A stretch of 46,599 nt of DNA from Patescibacteria group bacterium (GTDB taxonomy: Bacteria; Patescibacteriota; Patescibacteriia; UBA9934), in assembly GCA_018896835.1 (NCBI GenBank), contig JAHILS010000035.1, positions 1 through 46,599 on the forward strand, read 5' to 3'. Every line of letters begins with the position of its first letter. Within the stretch, counting starts at the first letter, position 1. The notes below the pieces were generated by a model, which worked only from the letters and a program-made list of their open reading frames with translations, made no database searches and was not told the origin of the DNA. The position numbers and the translations under genes are program-made. Positions 16,296 to 24,378 of this stretch are shown one piece after another.

Positions 16296-16324
16296 CTTGC
16301 TTGATTTTATTCAAACGAATACAC
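16296..16324 (+). promoter_or_regulatory. yqeY-family promoter
   Basis: TTGCTT (16296-16301), 17-bp spacer, TACACT (16319-16324), the same hexamers and spacing as the nrdR promoter. The leader of about 22 bases is A-rich and lacks a Shine-Dalgarno. Confidence 0.55.
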
Positions 16325-16352
16325 TATTTGCATAAACCTAAAAAAATATTTT

Positions 16353-16802
16353 ATGAGTTTACACGAAAAAATTACAGCAGACATGAAAACAGCAATGAAG
16401 GGTAAGCAAGTTGAAACGCTTAGCGTTTTACGTATGCTTTTGGCATCACTCAAGAATAAGGCTATTGACCTTCGTCGGGAACTTGAGGACGCCGAAGTTA
16501 CGTCTGTGATACGTTCGGACATCAAAAAGATCGAAGACGCACTAGAAAGTTTTGTGGCAGGTGAGCGTGAAGATTTAGCAGACAAGGCACGCAATGAGCT
16601 TAAGGTTTTAAAAAGCTATTTGCCTCCTGAAATGTCAGATGAAGATCTTGAACTTGCGATCAAAAAAGTAATTGATGAGTTGGAAGAAGGTGACGCATTG
16701 GACATTGGCAAGGCAATGGGTAAAGCAATGCAGGTTCTAAAAGGTCAAGCCGACGGTGCGCGCGTAAAAGCAATGCTTGCGAGAATGATATTGAAAAAAT
16801 AA
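16353..16802 (+). CDS. yqeY: GatB/YqeY domain protein
   Basis: A 149-aa protein of the YqeY family, which resembles the C-terminal tRNA-binding tail of the GatB amidotransferase subunit. Typical features are LHEKITADMKTAMKGK, LSVLRMLLASLKNKAIDLRR, LKSYLPPEMSDEDLELAIKK and the C-terminal GKAMGKAMQVLKGQADG...VKAMLARMILKK. The length matches stand-alone members. The biochemical role of stand-alone YqeY is uncertain; a tRNA-related function is inferred. It often lies next to rpsU in bacteria, as here, which supports the call. Confidence 0.93.
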   Translation: MSLHEKITADMKTAMKGKQVETLSVLRMLLASLKNKAIDLRRELEDAEVTSVIRSDIKKIEDALESFVAGEREDLADKARNELKVLKSYLPPEMSDEDLELAIKKVIDELEEGDALDIGKAMGKAMQVLKGQADGARVKAMLARMILKK

Positions 16803-16811
16803 TTCTGTTAT

Positions 16812-16840
16812 AAAAGCGACTGTTTAATATGGTCGCTTTT
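16812..16840 (+). terminator. yqeY terminator
   Basis: AAAAGCGAC (16812-16820) pairs with GTCGCTTTT (16832-16840) around an 11-base AT-rich loop, 10 bases after the stop. Confidence 0.85.
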
Positions 16841-16878
16841 GTTATCCACACTATTAGCAATTATTTTAAGGCAGAAAC

Positions 16879-16899
16879 TGGTATAATTATTGCGAACTA
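16879..16899 (+). promoter_or_regulatory. Promoter of the 1845-aa surface protein (TATAAT-N6-GAACTA)
   Basis: Extended -10 TGG-TATAAT (16879-16887), six bases, then GAACTA (16894-16899). The start point should be the G of GAACTA, leaving a 14-base leader without a Shine-Dalgarno. The same arrangement precedes the genes at 22576 and 40626. Confidence 0.7.
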
Positions 16900-16907
16900 A
16901 AATATTT

Positions 16908-19900
16908 ATGAACAATCTTTTGAAATACTCGCTATTAACCCTCGCTGTGGGAGTTTTTGGGTTTACACTTTTTGTTGGGAGTGTAAACGCCGAAGCTGTA
17001 AGTGTTTCGTGTTCTGGCACATCAGGAGCACCAACGGCAGTTACAGAAGCTGATCTTGCTGGAGATGATGTAACCTTCACTGACGGAGGTGATGGTTGGT
17101 GTGTATTGGACAATTCAATTTCAGCCGCCTCGGTTGTTATAAATACTGGGGTGACGATTACCCATACAATGGCTGATGTTGATGGAGTGACTATTACTAC
17201 GACAGGAAATTTTGAGATTCAGGCGGGGGCTTATATAAATGCGGATTCAAAGGGTTGTCAGGATTCATTGTCTGATAGTCATGGTTGGGGACCCGACGCT
17301 TCCAATATCTGTACCTATCTGGATAGTGGAGGACAAGGGGCAGGGAGAGGGCATTCCGGTATGGCTGTTGGTGCTACAGGGGCCGGCTACGGTGGAGGTG
17401 GAGCGGTTGGTACTACATCTCTTAGTGCCGGATCGGCATACGGTAATAATATTGCCCCTGACAAATTTGGGGCTAGCGGAGGTACTGCTTGGGATGTTCG
17501 GGGTGGTACGGGTGGCGGATTGATTCGTTTGGATGTTTCTGGTATTTTTACAAATAATGGCAGTGTCTCTGTAAATGGAGGAAATGGACTTGTAGGATCT
17601 TTCAACGCTGCTTCAGGTGGTGGCTCGGGGGGATCTATTTATATAACGACCAGTAGCATTTTAGGTTCCGGTTCCTTAAGTGCCAATGGAGGCAATGGTT
17701 ATGATGGCAGCTCCACTCATAACGGAGGAGGTGGCGGAGGAGGACGAATAGCAATTCTTTATACGAGTTCAACCTTTTCTTTCTCATCATCCAGTGTACG
17801 CGCAACAGGTGGAGATACCCCCGATTCTTCTGTGGATGGCAGTAATGGAACTGCGTATGTGGAAGACACAGACGATACAGCAGTAAGTATTTATAGTGGT
17901 TTTGATTATTCAACGGATTATGTAAAAAACAGCTGGACAGTTGATTCAGGTGCGTCAGGACAGCGTTGTGAAGTTTCGTCTGACACTTCACCTTCTGTTA
18001 CGGCTACAAACATTACTCTTGGAGGAACACTTGCGTGTGCCGATGCCACACTTGTTTCCTTAAATTTTTCTGCTTCAACAAGTTTTTCGGTTTTGGATAG
18101 TACATCTTTTTCTGTCACAACAACTGGTTCAACGGTAGATTTCAATATCCCTGCAGGGAATGATCAGATATGGACAAATGTTGTATTCACTGGCGCCGCT
18201 CAAGGATATTTCACAATCAATGATGCTGTAAGTATTGATTTAAATAACACAACAATTACAGCCAATGCCCAATGGACGAGTTTAACCGGATTGGATTTGG
18301 ATGGTACTTCTACGATTAATGCCAACTCAAAGGGTTGTCAGGCACTTAATGACGCTTTTGATGCTGACGGTTATGGGCCAAATGCGTCAAATGTTTGCGG
18401 ATATCAAACAGTTGGTTCTGGTTGGGGAGATGGAGCTGCCGATAATTTTGGTGTTCAAGGTGGTGGACATGGCGGGTCTGGTGGTGTTGGGAGTACCGCA
18501 GGATTTAATACAGGTGGCGCAACCTATGGAACTTCTACCGCACCAGTACTTTTTGGATCTTCCGGTGGTTCAGCATCAGCTAATTCTTTCGGCGGAGCAG
18601 GAGGCGGGTATATACGCTTAATTGTGAACGGAGGTTTTGTACTAGGCGGAAGTGTTTCCGCAAATGGAGGAACTCCAACATCAACAGAAGATTTTCGAGC
18701 AGGTGGTGGAGGGTCAGGCGGCTCGGTTTATATAACTATCAACGGAGCGTTAAGCGGTGCAGGTTCCGTTTCTTCAGTCGGTGGCAGTGGAGTTGACAAA
18801 TCCAGTGCAGATGGAGGTGGTGGTGGAGGTGGTAGAGTAGCAATTTATTATGGATCGGATCCAAATTCCTTGATTGCAGGATTATCAGCTGGTGTAACTA
18901 CTGCTGGTGGATCAGGCCCCGGCACTGCCGTAGACGGAACAGCCGGCTCTCTTTACACACTTCAATCCGTCTACCTTTCATCAATAGTTATTACTGACAC
19001 ATCCGGTTATACCAACGATTCCACTCCAGTAATTACAATCACACAGAGCGGTGCGACTCCAACTCATGTTGCATTCTCCTGCGATAACTCAAACTGGAGT
19101 TCATGGCTGACCTATCCTGACGACGAAGTCGTCAATGATGGCGATGGCCCGGCTTTTGACATCACTGCTGACGCAACTGGGTGCTCTGCCACAAATGAAT
19201 TAAAAACCATATACGCCAAAATCAAAGATGGTTCTTCAGAGTCTTCGGTAGTATCAGATACAACCACTTATGACACCGCGTCCCCAGGGGTAATGAACGT
19301 TAGTGCCACCAACCCAAACGGCACTTATACCACAGACGATGTTCTAACCATCACAGTTCAATTTGACGAATCAACCATGGTGGTGACAGGCACTCCGCAG
19401 ATTGAACTTGATATGAACGGAACAGACAGGCAGGCAAACTATGTTTCCACAGCTGCGGACACGCTTTCTTTTACATACACCATTGTCAACGGAGACAATA
19501 AGACAGACCTAGACTACACCGGAACAGATGCTTTGTCCCTCAGTGGAGGCACGATTTCGGATTTGGCTGGGAATACTGCAAATCTTACGCTTCCGTCTCC
19601 GGGAGCCGGAGGATCACTTGCGAGCAATACGAACATTAACGTTTCCACAAACCAAGCCCCAACCGTGGCCTCTATAACTGCTGTCCAACAGTCCAACGGC
19701 TCTGTCCTTATTACCTTTATCATGGACGACGCTGACGACGATGACACTCTCCAAGCCCTTGTTCAATACAATGTTGGCGGAGGTCTTACCAAGGCCACAC
19801 TCAGCGAAGTTGATGTTGATACTTTTACTGACAATGGTGGAGATCCTCAGGTAGAAAACGATGATGCTTACCAGGTTGGTAATGCTTCTGGATACATCTT

Positions 19901-22445
19901 ATCTTCTTCTGGCGCCAACACAGTCTCAACCATCTGGAACGCGCCAACTGACGCGACTGGTCTGGATATTAGTACCGCTGTTATTACAGTTACTCCGTAT
20001 GACGGAACTGAGGCAGGTACACCAAGCTCAAGCTCTGCCTTTGACTTAGACACTCTAGCTCCAACTGTTGTTTCTGCTTCTTATAAGGATATAAACGGAA
20101 ATGGCACAGTAGACAGGGTTGATCTTGTCTTTAACGAAAACATCGTTGTCACTAGCTATAACACTTCTGACTGGTCATTCCCAGAGGTGGGAAGTATAAC
20201 TTTGGATGACTCTAGTGCTTCTTATCTTGCCGACACAGTCCTGGTTACAGTCACGGCCGATGCTAACGAAACTGGCGGAGTCACACCACCAACAGTTCTA
20301 TATACAAACAATGCTGGTCGATTAACTGACGAATTTGGCAATTCAGCCTCAACCTTTGGCGCTCCGCAAACAGTCACAGACTTATCTGCTCCCCAGATTA
20401 AATCATTTGACTACAAAGACAGCGTCCTGGTTGACGGTAAAATCGACACCATCACAGTTAACTTCACAGAAGCTGTCACAGATGCCTCTTACCTGTCAGC
20501 TAACGATCTACTTTTTGATAATGTTGGAGAATTAACAGGCTCTGCTTTTGGAGCAAATTCTTCTAACCTTATTTCCGGCTCGGTTGAGAGCATTGATATT
20601 CCTCTGGGCACTGCCTCAACCCAAGTGGATACTCACGACTCTTCAGGAATTCTGGCTATTAGTTCACAAAATAGTTTTTCTATCACAGATGGCACAACAG
20701 CCAACTCGTCACTCAAATCTCAATCTCAAGCCACGTTTGTAGATGAGTCAGCTACGTTCCTTACTCAAATTGGCTACCAAGATACAAACTCAGACGGACA
20801 GATTGACTCGGCTGTTGCCGTATTCTCAGAGCCTACAACAATCTCATATACAGACACAGACTGGGTGGTTACTGCTAACGGGCTTACTGGTATGGATCTT
20901 TCCGATATCTCTTCTGGCAACGGAACAAGTAGTATTACCTTTACTGCCACAGCGAGTGCCAACAAGACTGGCGCCACTAGTGCTCCAAGCCTTACATTCA
21001 CCCCAACCACAGGTTCCATTCAAGACGCATATAGTAATGCAACCGCAACGTTCACTCAGGCCTTTGTTGACCAAGCCAAGCCTGTAATTCTATCTACTTC
21101 ACCAACCGACTCTTCGGTTGCTATTCCAAGAACAAACTCTATTGCCTTTACATTCTCAGAACCTATGGCTTCCACTTCCTGGGTTGAAGGCACAACTGGC
21201 TTTGATTCCACACCAAACGCTTCTGGTTGGTCAGGAGCATGGAGTGGAACAGGCAATACCACCTACACTCTTTCTCACGCACCGCTTTTGTGTGTTACTT
21301 CTTACACTATAACCACTGTAGAAGGGGATATTACGCCAACAGGAGGTGAAGATGGATACACAACACTAAGTGAAACAGGCGGAGGGTCCACCTTTGACGG
21401 ATCTTTGGTGTTTACCACTGCCTCTTGTTCATCTGCCTCACAGACTGGCTCTTCAGGCACTGCCAGCTCCTCAACCTTTACTAATCCCGTCACAGACGAT
21501 CTAAGTACCCCAGAAACTACCACAACCAATGCTTGCACTGGCATAACCTCAGGCTCAAGAGTCAGCCTAGCCTGGTCTGTGACCTCTGGCGTTGGTTTCG
21601 TTAACCTTTATTACTCCACCAATAATGGCTCAAGCTACACGAGTATTGTTAAAGCCACACAAAACACTGGCGCTTACTCTTGGACTGTTCCGTCAGGACT
21701 CACAGACAACTCAAGTATTCAATTTAAGATTGAAGGCACGGACTTGGTTAATATAACTAGCACCTACGTCACCGCACCGATGAATGTGTGTGGGGAAAAT
21801 GAAGAAGTTGAAGATGTCACAAACGAAGACGTTGGAGAGAGTGGCGACAACGCAGATGAGTCAAATTCACAACAAGATCAAGCCCCAGACACGGTTGTCC
21901 CTATTGGCATGGCTTTGGAAGGTGTGTTTGGTGACAAATGGCAAAGAGATGCAGCCAAAAGAGGAATAGATGCAACAGGATTTCCAACCGGAGAAGTTGC
22001 TATTGGATCTTTAGTAAAACTTGCCGACGATGGTAATCCTAATACTCAAACAGATTCGGCCGTCTATTACATTGGTTCTGACCACAGACGCCATCCATTT
22101 CCTAATGAAGCAGTTTACAAAACATGGTTTACAGGTTTCTATGGCATAAAGATTTTGGACGCAGAAATGATGTCTTCTATTCCTATGGGACCAATGGCAA
22201 CATATCGTCCAGGCTCAACACTCGTAAAGTTCCCATCTGTTAATAAGGTTTACGTAGTTGACGCTGAAGGATCTCTAAGATGGATAACCTCAGAACAACT
22301 TGCCCAAGCACTTTATGGAGACGAGTGGAACAAGTTTGTCATCGACGTCTCCGAAGCCTTTTACTCTAGCTACACATTTGGAAACACCCTCACATCACTA
22401 GGCGACATGACCTGGGACAGTGTAATGGCAGTGTACGGGAGGTAG
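16908..22445 (+). CDS. Giant secreted surface protein with Gly-rich, Ig-like and C-terminal envelope domains
   Basis: An 1845-aa exported protein. The signal peptide is MNNLLKYSLLTLAVGVFGFTLFVGSVNA, cut after about residue 28. Two related Gly-rich modules follow (about 110-290 and 465-650). Each has a DSKGCQ or NSKGCQ start, GGGSGGS(I/V)YIT and a GGGGGGGR(I/V)A(I/L)(L/Y) end, and they look like beta-solenoid repeats. Next come Ig-like segments (about 699-1045), three related units with DxNxDGxxD calcium-like loops (about 1050, 1160 and 1282), an SbsA-type Ig domain (about 1390-1500) and an acidic linker (about 1625-1650). The last 190 residues contain (Y)RPGSTLVKF...KVYVVDAEGSLRWITSEQ, a domain I recall from other Parcubacteria surface proteins. 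The start at 16908 is the first ATG after the promoter. Codon choice changes near 18,950. Monocistronic. Probable role: adhesion or surface layer. Confidence 0.88.
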   Translation: MNNLLKYSLLTLAVGVFGFTLFVGSVNAEAVSVSCSGTSGAPTAVTEADLAGDDVTFTDGGDGWCVLDNSISAASVVINTGVTITHTMADVDGVTITTTGNFEIQAGAYINADSKGCQDSLSDSHGWGPDASNICTYLDSGGQGAGRGHSGMAVGATGAGYGGGGAVGTTSLSAGSAYGNNIAPDKFGASGGTAWDVRGGTGGGLIRLDVSGIFTNNGSVSVNGGNGLVGSFNAASGGGSGGSIYITTSSILGSGSLSANGGNGYDGSSTHNGGGGGGGRIAILYTSSTFSFSSSSVRATGGDTPDSSVDGSNGTAYVEDTDDTAVSIYSGFDYSTDYVKNSWTVDSGASGQRCEVSSDTSPSVTATNITLGGTLACADATLVSLNFSASTSFSVLDSTSFSVTTTGSTVDFNIPAGNDQIWTNVVFTGAAQGYFTINDAVSIDLNNTTITANAQWTSLTGLDLDGTSTINANSKGCQALNDAFDADGYGPNASNVCGYQTVGSGWGDGAADNFGVQGGGHGGSGGVGSTAGFNTGGATYGTSTAPVLFGSSGGSASANSFGGAGGGYIRLIVNGGFVLGGSVSANGGTPTSTEDFRAGGGGSGGSVYITINGALSGAGSVSSVGGSGVDKSSADGGGGGGGRVAIYYGSDPNSLIAGLSAGVTTAGGSGPGTAVDGTAGSLYTLQSVYLSSIVITDTSGYTNDSTPVITITQSGATPTHVAFSCDNSNWSSWLTYPDDEVVNDGDGPAFDITADATGCSATNELKTIYAKIKDGSSESSVVSDTTTYDTASPGVMNVSATNPNGTYTTDDVLTITVQFDESTMVVTGTPQIELDMNGTDRQANYVSTAADTLSFTYTIVNGDNKTDLDYTGTDALSLSGGTISDLAGNTANLTLPSPGAGGSLASNTNINVSTNQAPTVASITAVQQSNGSVLITFIMDDADDDDTLQALVQYNVGGGLTKATLSEVDVDTFTDNGGDPQVENDDAYQVGNASGYILSSSGANTVSTIWNAPTDATGLDISTAVITVTPYDGTEAGTPSSSSAFDLDTLAPTVVSASYKDINGNGTVDRVDLVFNENIVVTSYNTSDWSFPEVGSITLDDSSASYLADTVLVTVTADANETGGVTPPTVLYTNNAGRLTDEFGNSASTFGAPQTVTDLSAPQIKSFDYKDSVLVDGKIDTITVNFTEAVTDASYLSANDLLFDNVGELTGSAFGANSSNLISGSVESIDIPLGTASTQVDTHDSSGILAISSQNSFSITDGTTANSSLKSQSQATFVDESATFLTQIGYQDTNSDGQIDSAVAVFSEPTTISYTDTDWVVTANGLTGMDLSDISSGNGTSSITFTATASANKTGATSAPSLTFTPTTGSIQDAYSNATATFTQAFVDQAKPVILSTSPTDSSVAIPRTNSIAFTFSEPMASTSWVEGTTGFDSTPNASGWSGAWSGTGNTTYTLSHAPLLCVTSYTITTVEGDITPTGGEDGYTTLSETGGGSTFDGSLVFTTASCSSASQTGSSGTASSSTFTNPVTDDLSTPETTTTNACTGITSGSRVSLAWSVTSGVGFVNLYYSTNNGSSYTSIVKATQNTGAYSWTVPSGLTDNSSIQFKIEGTDLVNITSTYVTAPMNVCGENEEVEDVTNEDVGESGDNADESNSQQDQAPDTVVPIGMALEGVFGDKWQRDAAKRGIDATGFPTGEVAIGSLVKLADDGNPNTQTDSAVYYIGSDHRRHPFPNEAVYKTWFTGFYGIKILDAEMMSSIPMGPMATYRPGSTLVKFPSVNKVYVVDAEGSLRWITSEQLAQALYGDEWNKFVIDVSEAFYSSYTFGNTLTSLGDMTWDSVMAVYGR

Positions 22446-22465
22446 GGGGTAGAACATAGCAAAAT

Positions 22466-22506
22466 AAACCACCCATCCTAAACGAAGTTAGAGGCGGGTG
22501 GTTTTT
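22466..22506 (+). terminator. Terminator of the 1845-aa gene
   Basis: AAACCACCC (22466-22474) pairs with GGGTGGTTTTT (22496-22506), and CCTAA/TTAGAGG pairs inside the loop. The T run closes the unit. Confidence 0.88.
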
Positions 22507-22552
22507 GATTTTTCTGTCCACACGTTCTCTGCAAAAGTTCGCTTAAATACGT

Positions 22553-22570
22553 TATAATAATATAGAACTA
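22553..22570 (+). promoter_or_regulatory. Promoter of the pilin-adhesin operon (TATAAT-N6-GAACTA)
   Basis: TATAAT (22553-22558), six bases, GAACTA (22565-22570), then an 11-base leader to the ATG at 22576 without a Shine-Dalgarno. The -35 region is weak. Confidence 0.65.
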
Positions 22571-22575
22571 AACCC

Positions 22576-24372
22576 ATGCATGTGTTAATACAAAAAACGC
22601 TTTTCAGAAGAGCGACGCTATTGCTTATAAGTACCGCGTGTTTTGCGCTGGTCTTTTTTATTTTTAATGCTGGTCCTGTTTTTGCTCAGGCCGCGGAAGG
22701 CCTTGATCAGGTTGGTACAGCGTCAGGTCTTATGCAAACTGACTTGCCAACACTAATCGGGAATATCATAAAAGTCTTTTTAAGCATTTTGGGAATCATC
22801 TTCCTTGTTCTTACGCTCTACGCCGGTTACCTTTGGATGACAGCCGGTGGGGACGATGAACAGGTTAAAAAGGCAAAAGATGTTCTTATCAATGCAACGA
22901 TCGGACTTATTATTACGCTCAGCGCTTACGCTATAACATCATTTATCATCAGCAGACTTACAGATGCAACGTCAGGAACGGGCGGGTCGTCTTCATCAAG
23001 TTGGCTTTCTGTTGAAAGTTTATCGGGGTCGCTTGGCGCTGGCGGAATCCAAGATCATTATCCAGCGCGTAATGCAGTAGATGTTGCTCGCAATACAAAA
23101 ATCTTTATTACGTTTAAAGAGGCGATGGATATAGAATCATTTATTTCTGGATATGACACAGCTGGAACTCCGGAAGACGTAACTGATGACATTGCTGCCA
23201 CAACGCTAAATGACAGCAATATTTTAATTTATGCTTCGTCTGGTGGAGAGTCAACTGCACTTTCGAGCATAGATGTTTCTGTTAGTTTTACAGATGACTT
23301 AAAAACATTTGTTTTCGATCCACCACTTCTTGGTTCATCAACCGAAGATGTGTCATATACAGTTTTTGTTGACGATGCAATTAGAAATGCCAACGGCGGA
23401 TCTGTAATAAACAACGGTGGATATGAGTGGTCGTTCCAAGTGGGAACAGAGATTGATTTAACGCCACCAACCGTGCGCAGTGTTGTGCCAACAGCGTCAG
23501 GAACATATGCGCGTAACATCATGGTAGAAGTTACGTTTAGTGAAGCGATGGATCCAACCACTGTTTCTGGAATTCGCGAAGCAACGTCAGGATTTGATAA
23601 TCTGCAAGTTGCTGGCGCCGACAGCGTACCTGTGGCTGGATCGTATGTTATTAGTAATGAATACAAAACAGTCACTTTCACGTCAGATGATCCTTGTGGA
23701 ACGAATTCTTGCGGGGAAACAATTTATTGTTTGCCGGGCGCTCAGGCAATTTCTGCTTTGATTAATTCTGCAACACTTGGCACCGAACCGCCTCAGGCTG
23801 TAACCCCATACGATGGTGCTGTTGACGTTGTGGGCAATTCGCTTGATGGAAATGGGGATGGTGATGGTGGCGATGATTATTCCTGGACGTTTAATACTAC
23901 CAACGAGGTTTATTTGAGTGCTCCAGAAATTACCATTATTTCACCGAATATTTTGGAAGAAAATGTGGCGTTGGATCAGGATGTGCTGGTCACGTTTGAT
24001 AGCATCATGATGAGCTCAAGTTTGACTAACTCCAATATTACAATCACTCCAAGTCCTACCCATGAAATTTGGTATTCAGTTTCTGTAAATTCGTTAGACT
24101 CAACTGGCGGAGACGTTTCAACAACCGGAGCAACTGCTGTTGCCTCGCAAGCAGAAGTTAGCCACGGCGTATTTTTAGCAAGCACATCAGGAGAAGATGG
24201 AATCACGTTTTTGTATGCCACTAATGTTCTTAGTGGAGTTAAAAATCAGTATCAAAATTGTTTTGTTCCAGGCGAGGGTCCAACAGCGACAGGTTCGTCG
24301 TGCATGACCTCAAGCGAATATCCTTTCTGCTGTAACGGAGTTCCTTCAGCTACAATCTGTTCACTTTTCTAG
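22576..24372 (+). CDS. VirB2-like pilin module fused to Ig-like adhesin domains, 598 aa
   Basis: After a signal sequence (about 1-38, ending VFAQA) comes a two-helix module at about 42-130 (helices about 55-80 and 105-128). It carries LYAGYLWMTAGGDDEQVKKA and KDVLINATIGLIITLSAYAI, the pattern of T4SS-pilin (VirB2/TrbC-like) proteins known in CPR bacteria. Ordinary members are about 110-130 aa; this one continues for about 460 extracellular residues. Those hold three SbsA-type Ig-like units, starting near 155 (RNTKIFITFKEAMD), 295 (DLTPPTVRSVVP...VTFSEAMDP) and 450 (APEITIISPNILEENVALDQ). A short Cys-rich tail follows (CMTSSEYPFCCNGVPSATIC). The stop is six bases from the next gene, which has the same head. 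Inferred role: membrane-anchored surface fibre. The pilin match is by motif, not search. Confidence 0.85.
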   Translation: MHVLIQKTLFRRATLLLISTACFALVFFIFNAGPVFAQAAEGLDQVGTASGLMQTDLPTLIGNIIKVFLSILGIIFLVLTLYAGYLWMTAGGDDEQVKKAKDVLINATIGLIITLSAYAITSFIISRLTDATSGTGGSSSSSWLSVESLSGSLGAGGIQDHYPARNAVDVARNTKIFITFKEAMDIESFISGYDTAGTPEDVTDDIAATTLNDSNILIYASSGGESTALSSIDVSVSFTDDLKTFVFDPPLLGSSTEDVSYTVFVDDAIRNANGGSVINNGGYEWSFQVGTEIDLTPPTVRSVVPTASGTYARNIMVEVTFSEAMDPTTVSGIREATSGFDNLQVAGADSVPVAGSYVISNEYKTVTFTSDDPCGTNSCGETIYCLPGAQAISALINSATLGTEPPQAVTPYDGAVDVVGNSLDGNGDGDGGDDYSWTFNTTNEVYLSAPEITIISPNILEENVALDQDVLVTFDSIMMSSSLTNSNITITPSPTHEIWYSVSVNSLDSTGGDVSTTGATAVASQAEVSHGVFLASTSGEDGITFLYATNVLSGVKNQYQNCFVPGEGPTATGSSCMTSSEYPFCCNGVPSATICSLF

Positions 24373-24378
24373 ATTTTT

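Noticed and set aside
16890..16907. TTG start at 16890 for the 1845-aa gene, and the far-upstream start at 15941 for rpsU
   Set aside because: Both lie before or at the predicted transcription starts. The ATGs at 16908 and 16022 fit the signal peptide and the bS21 N-terminus.
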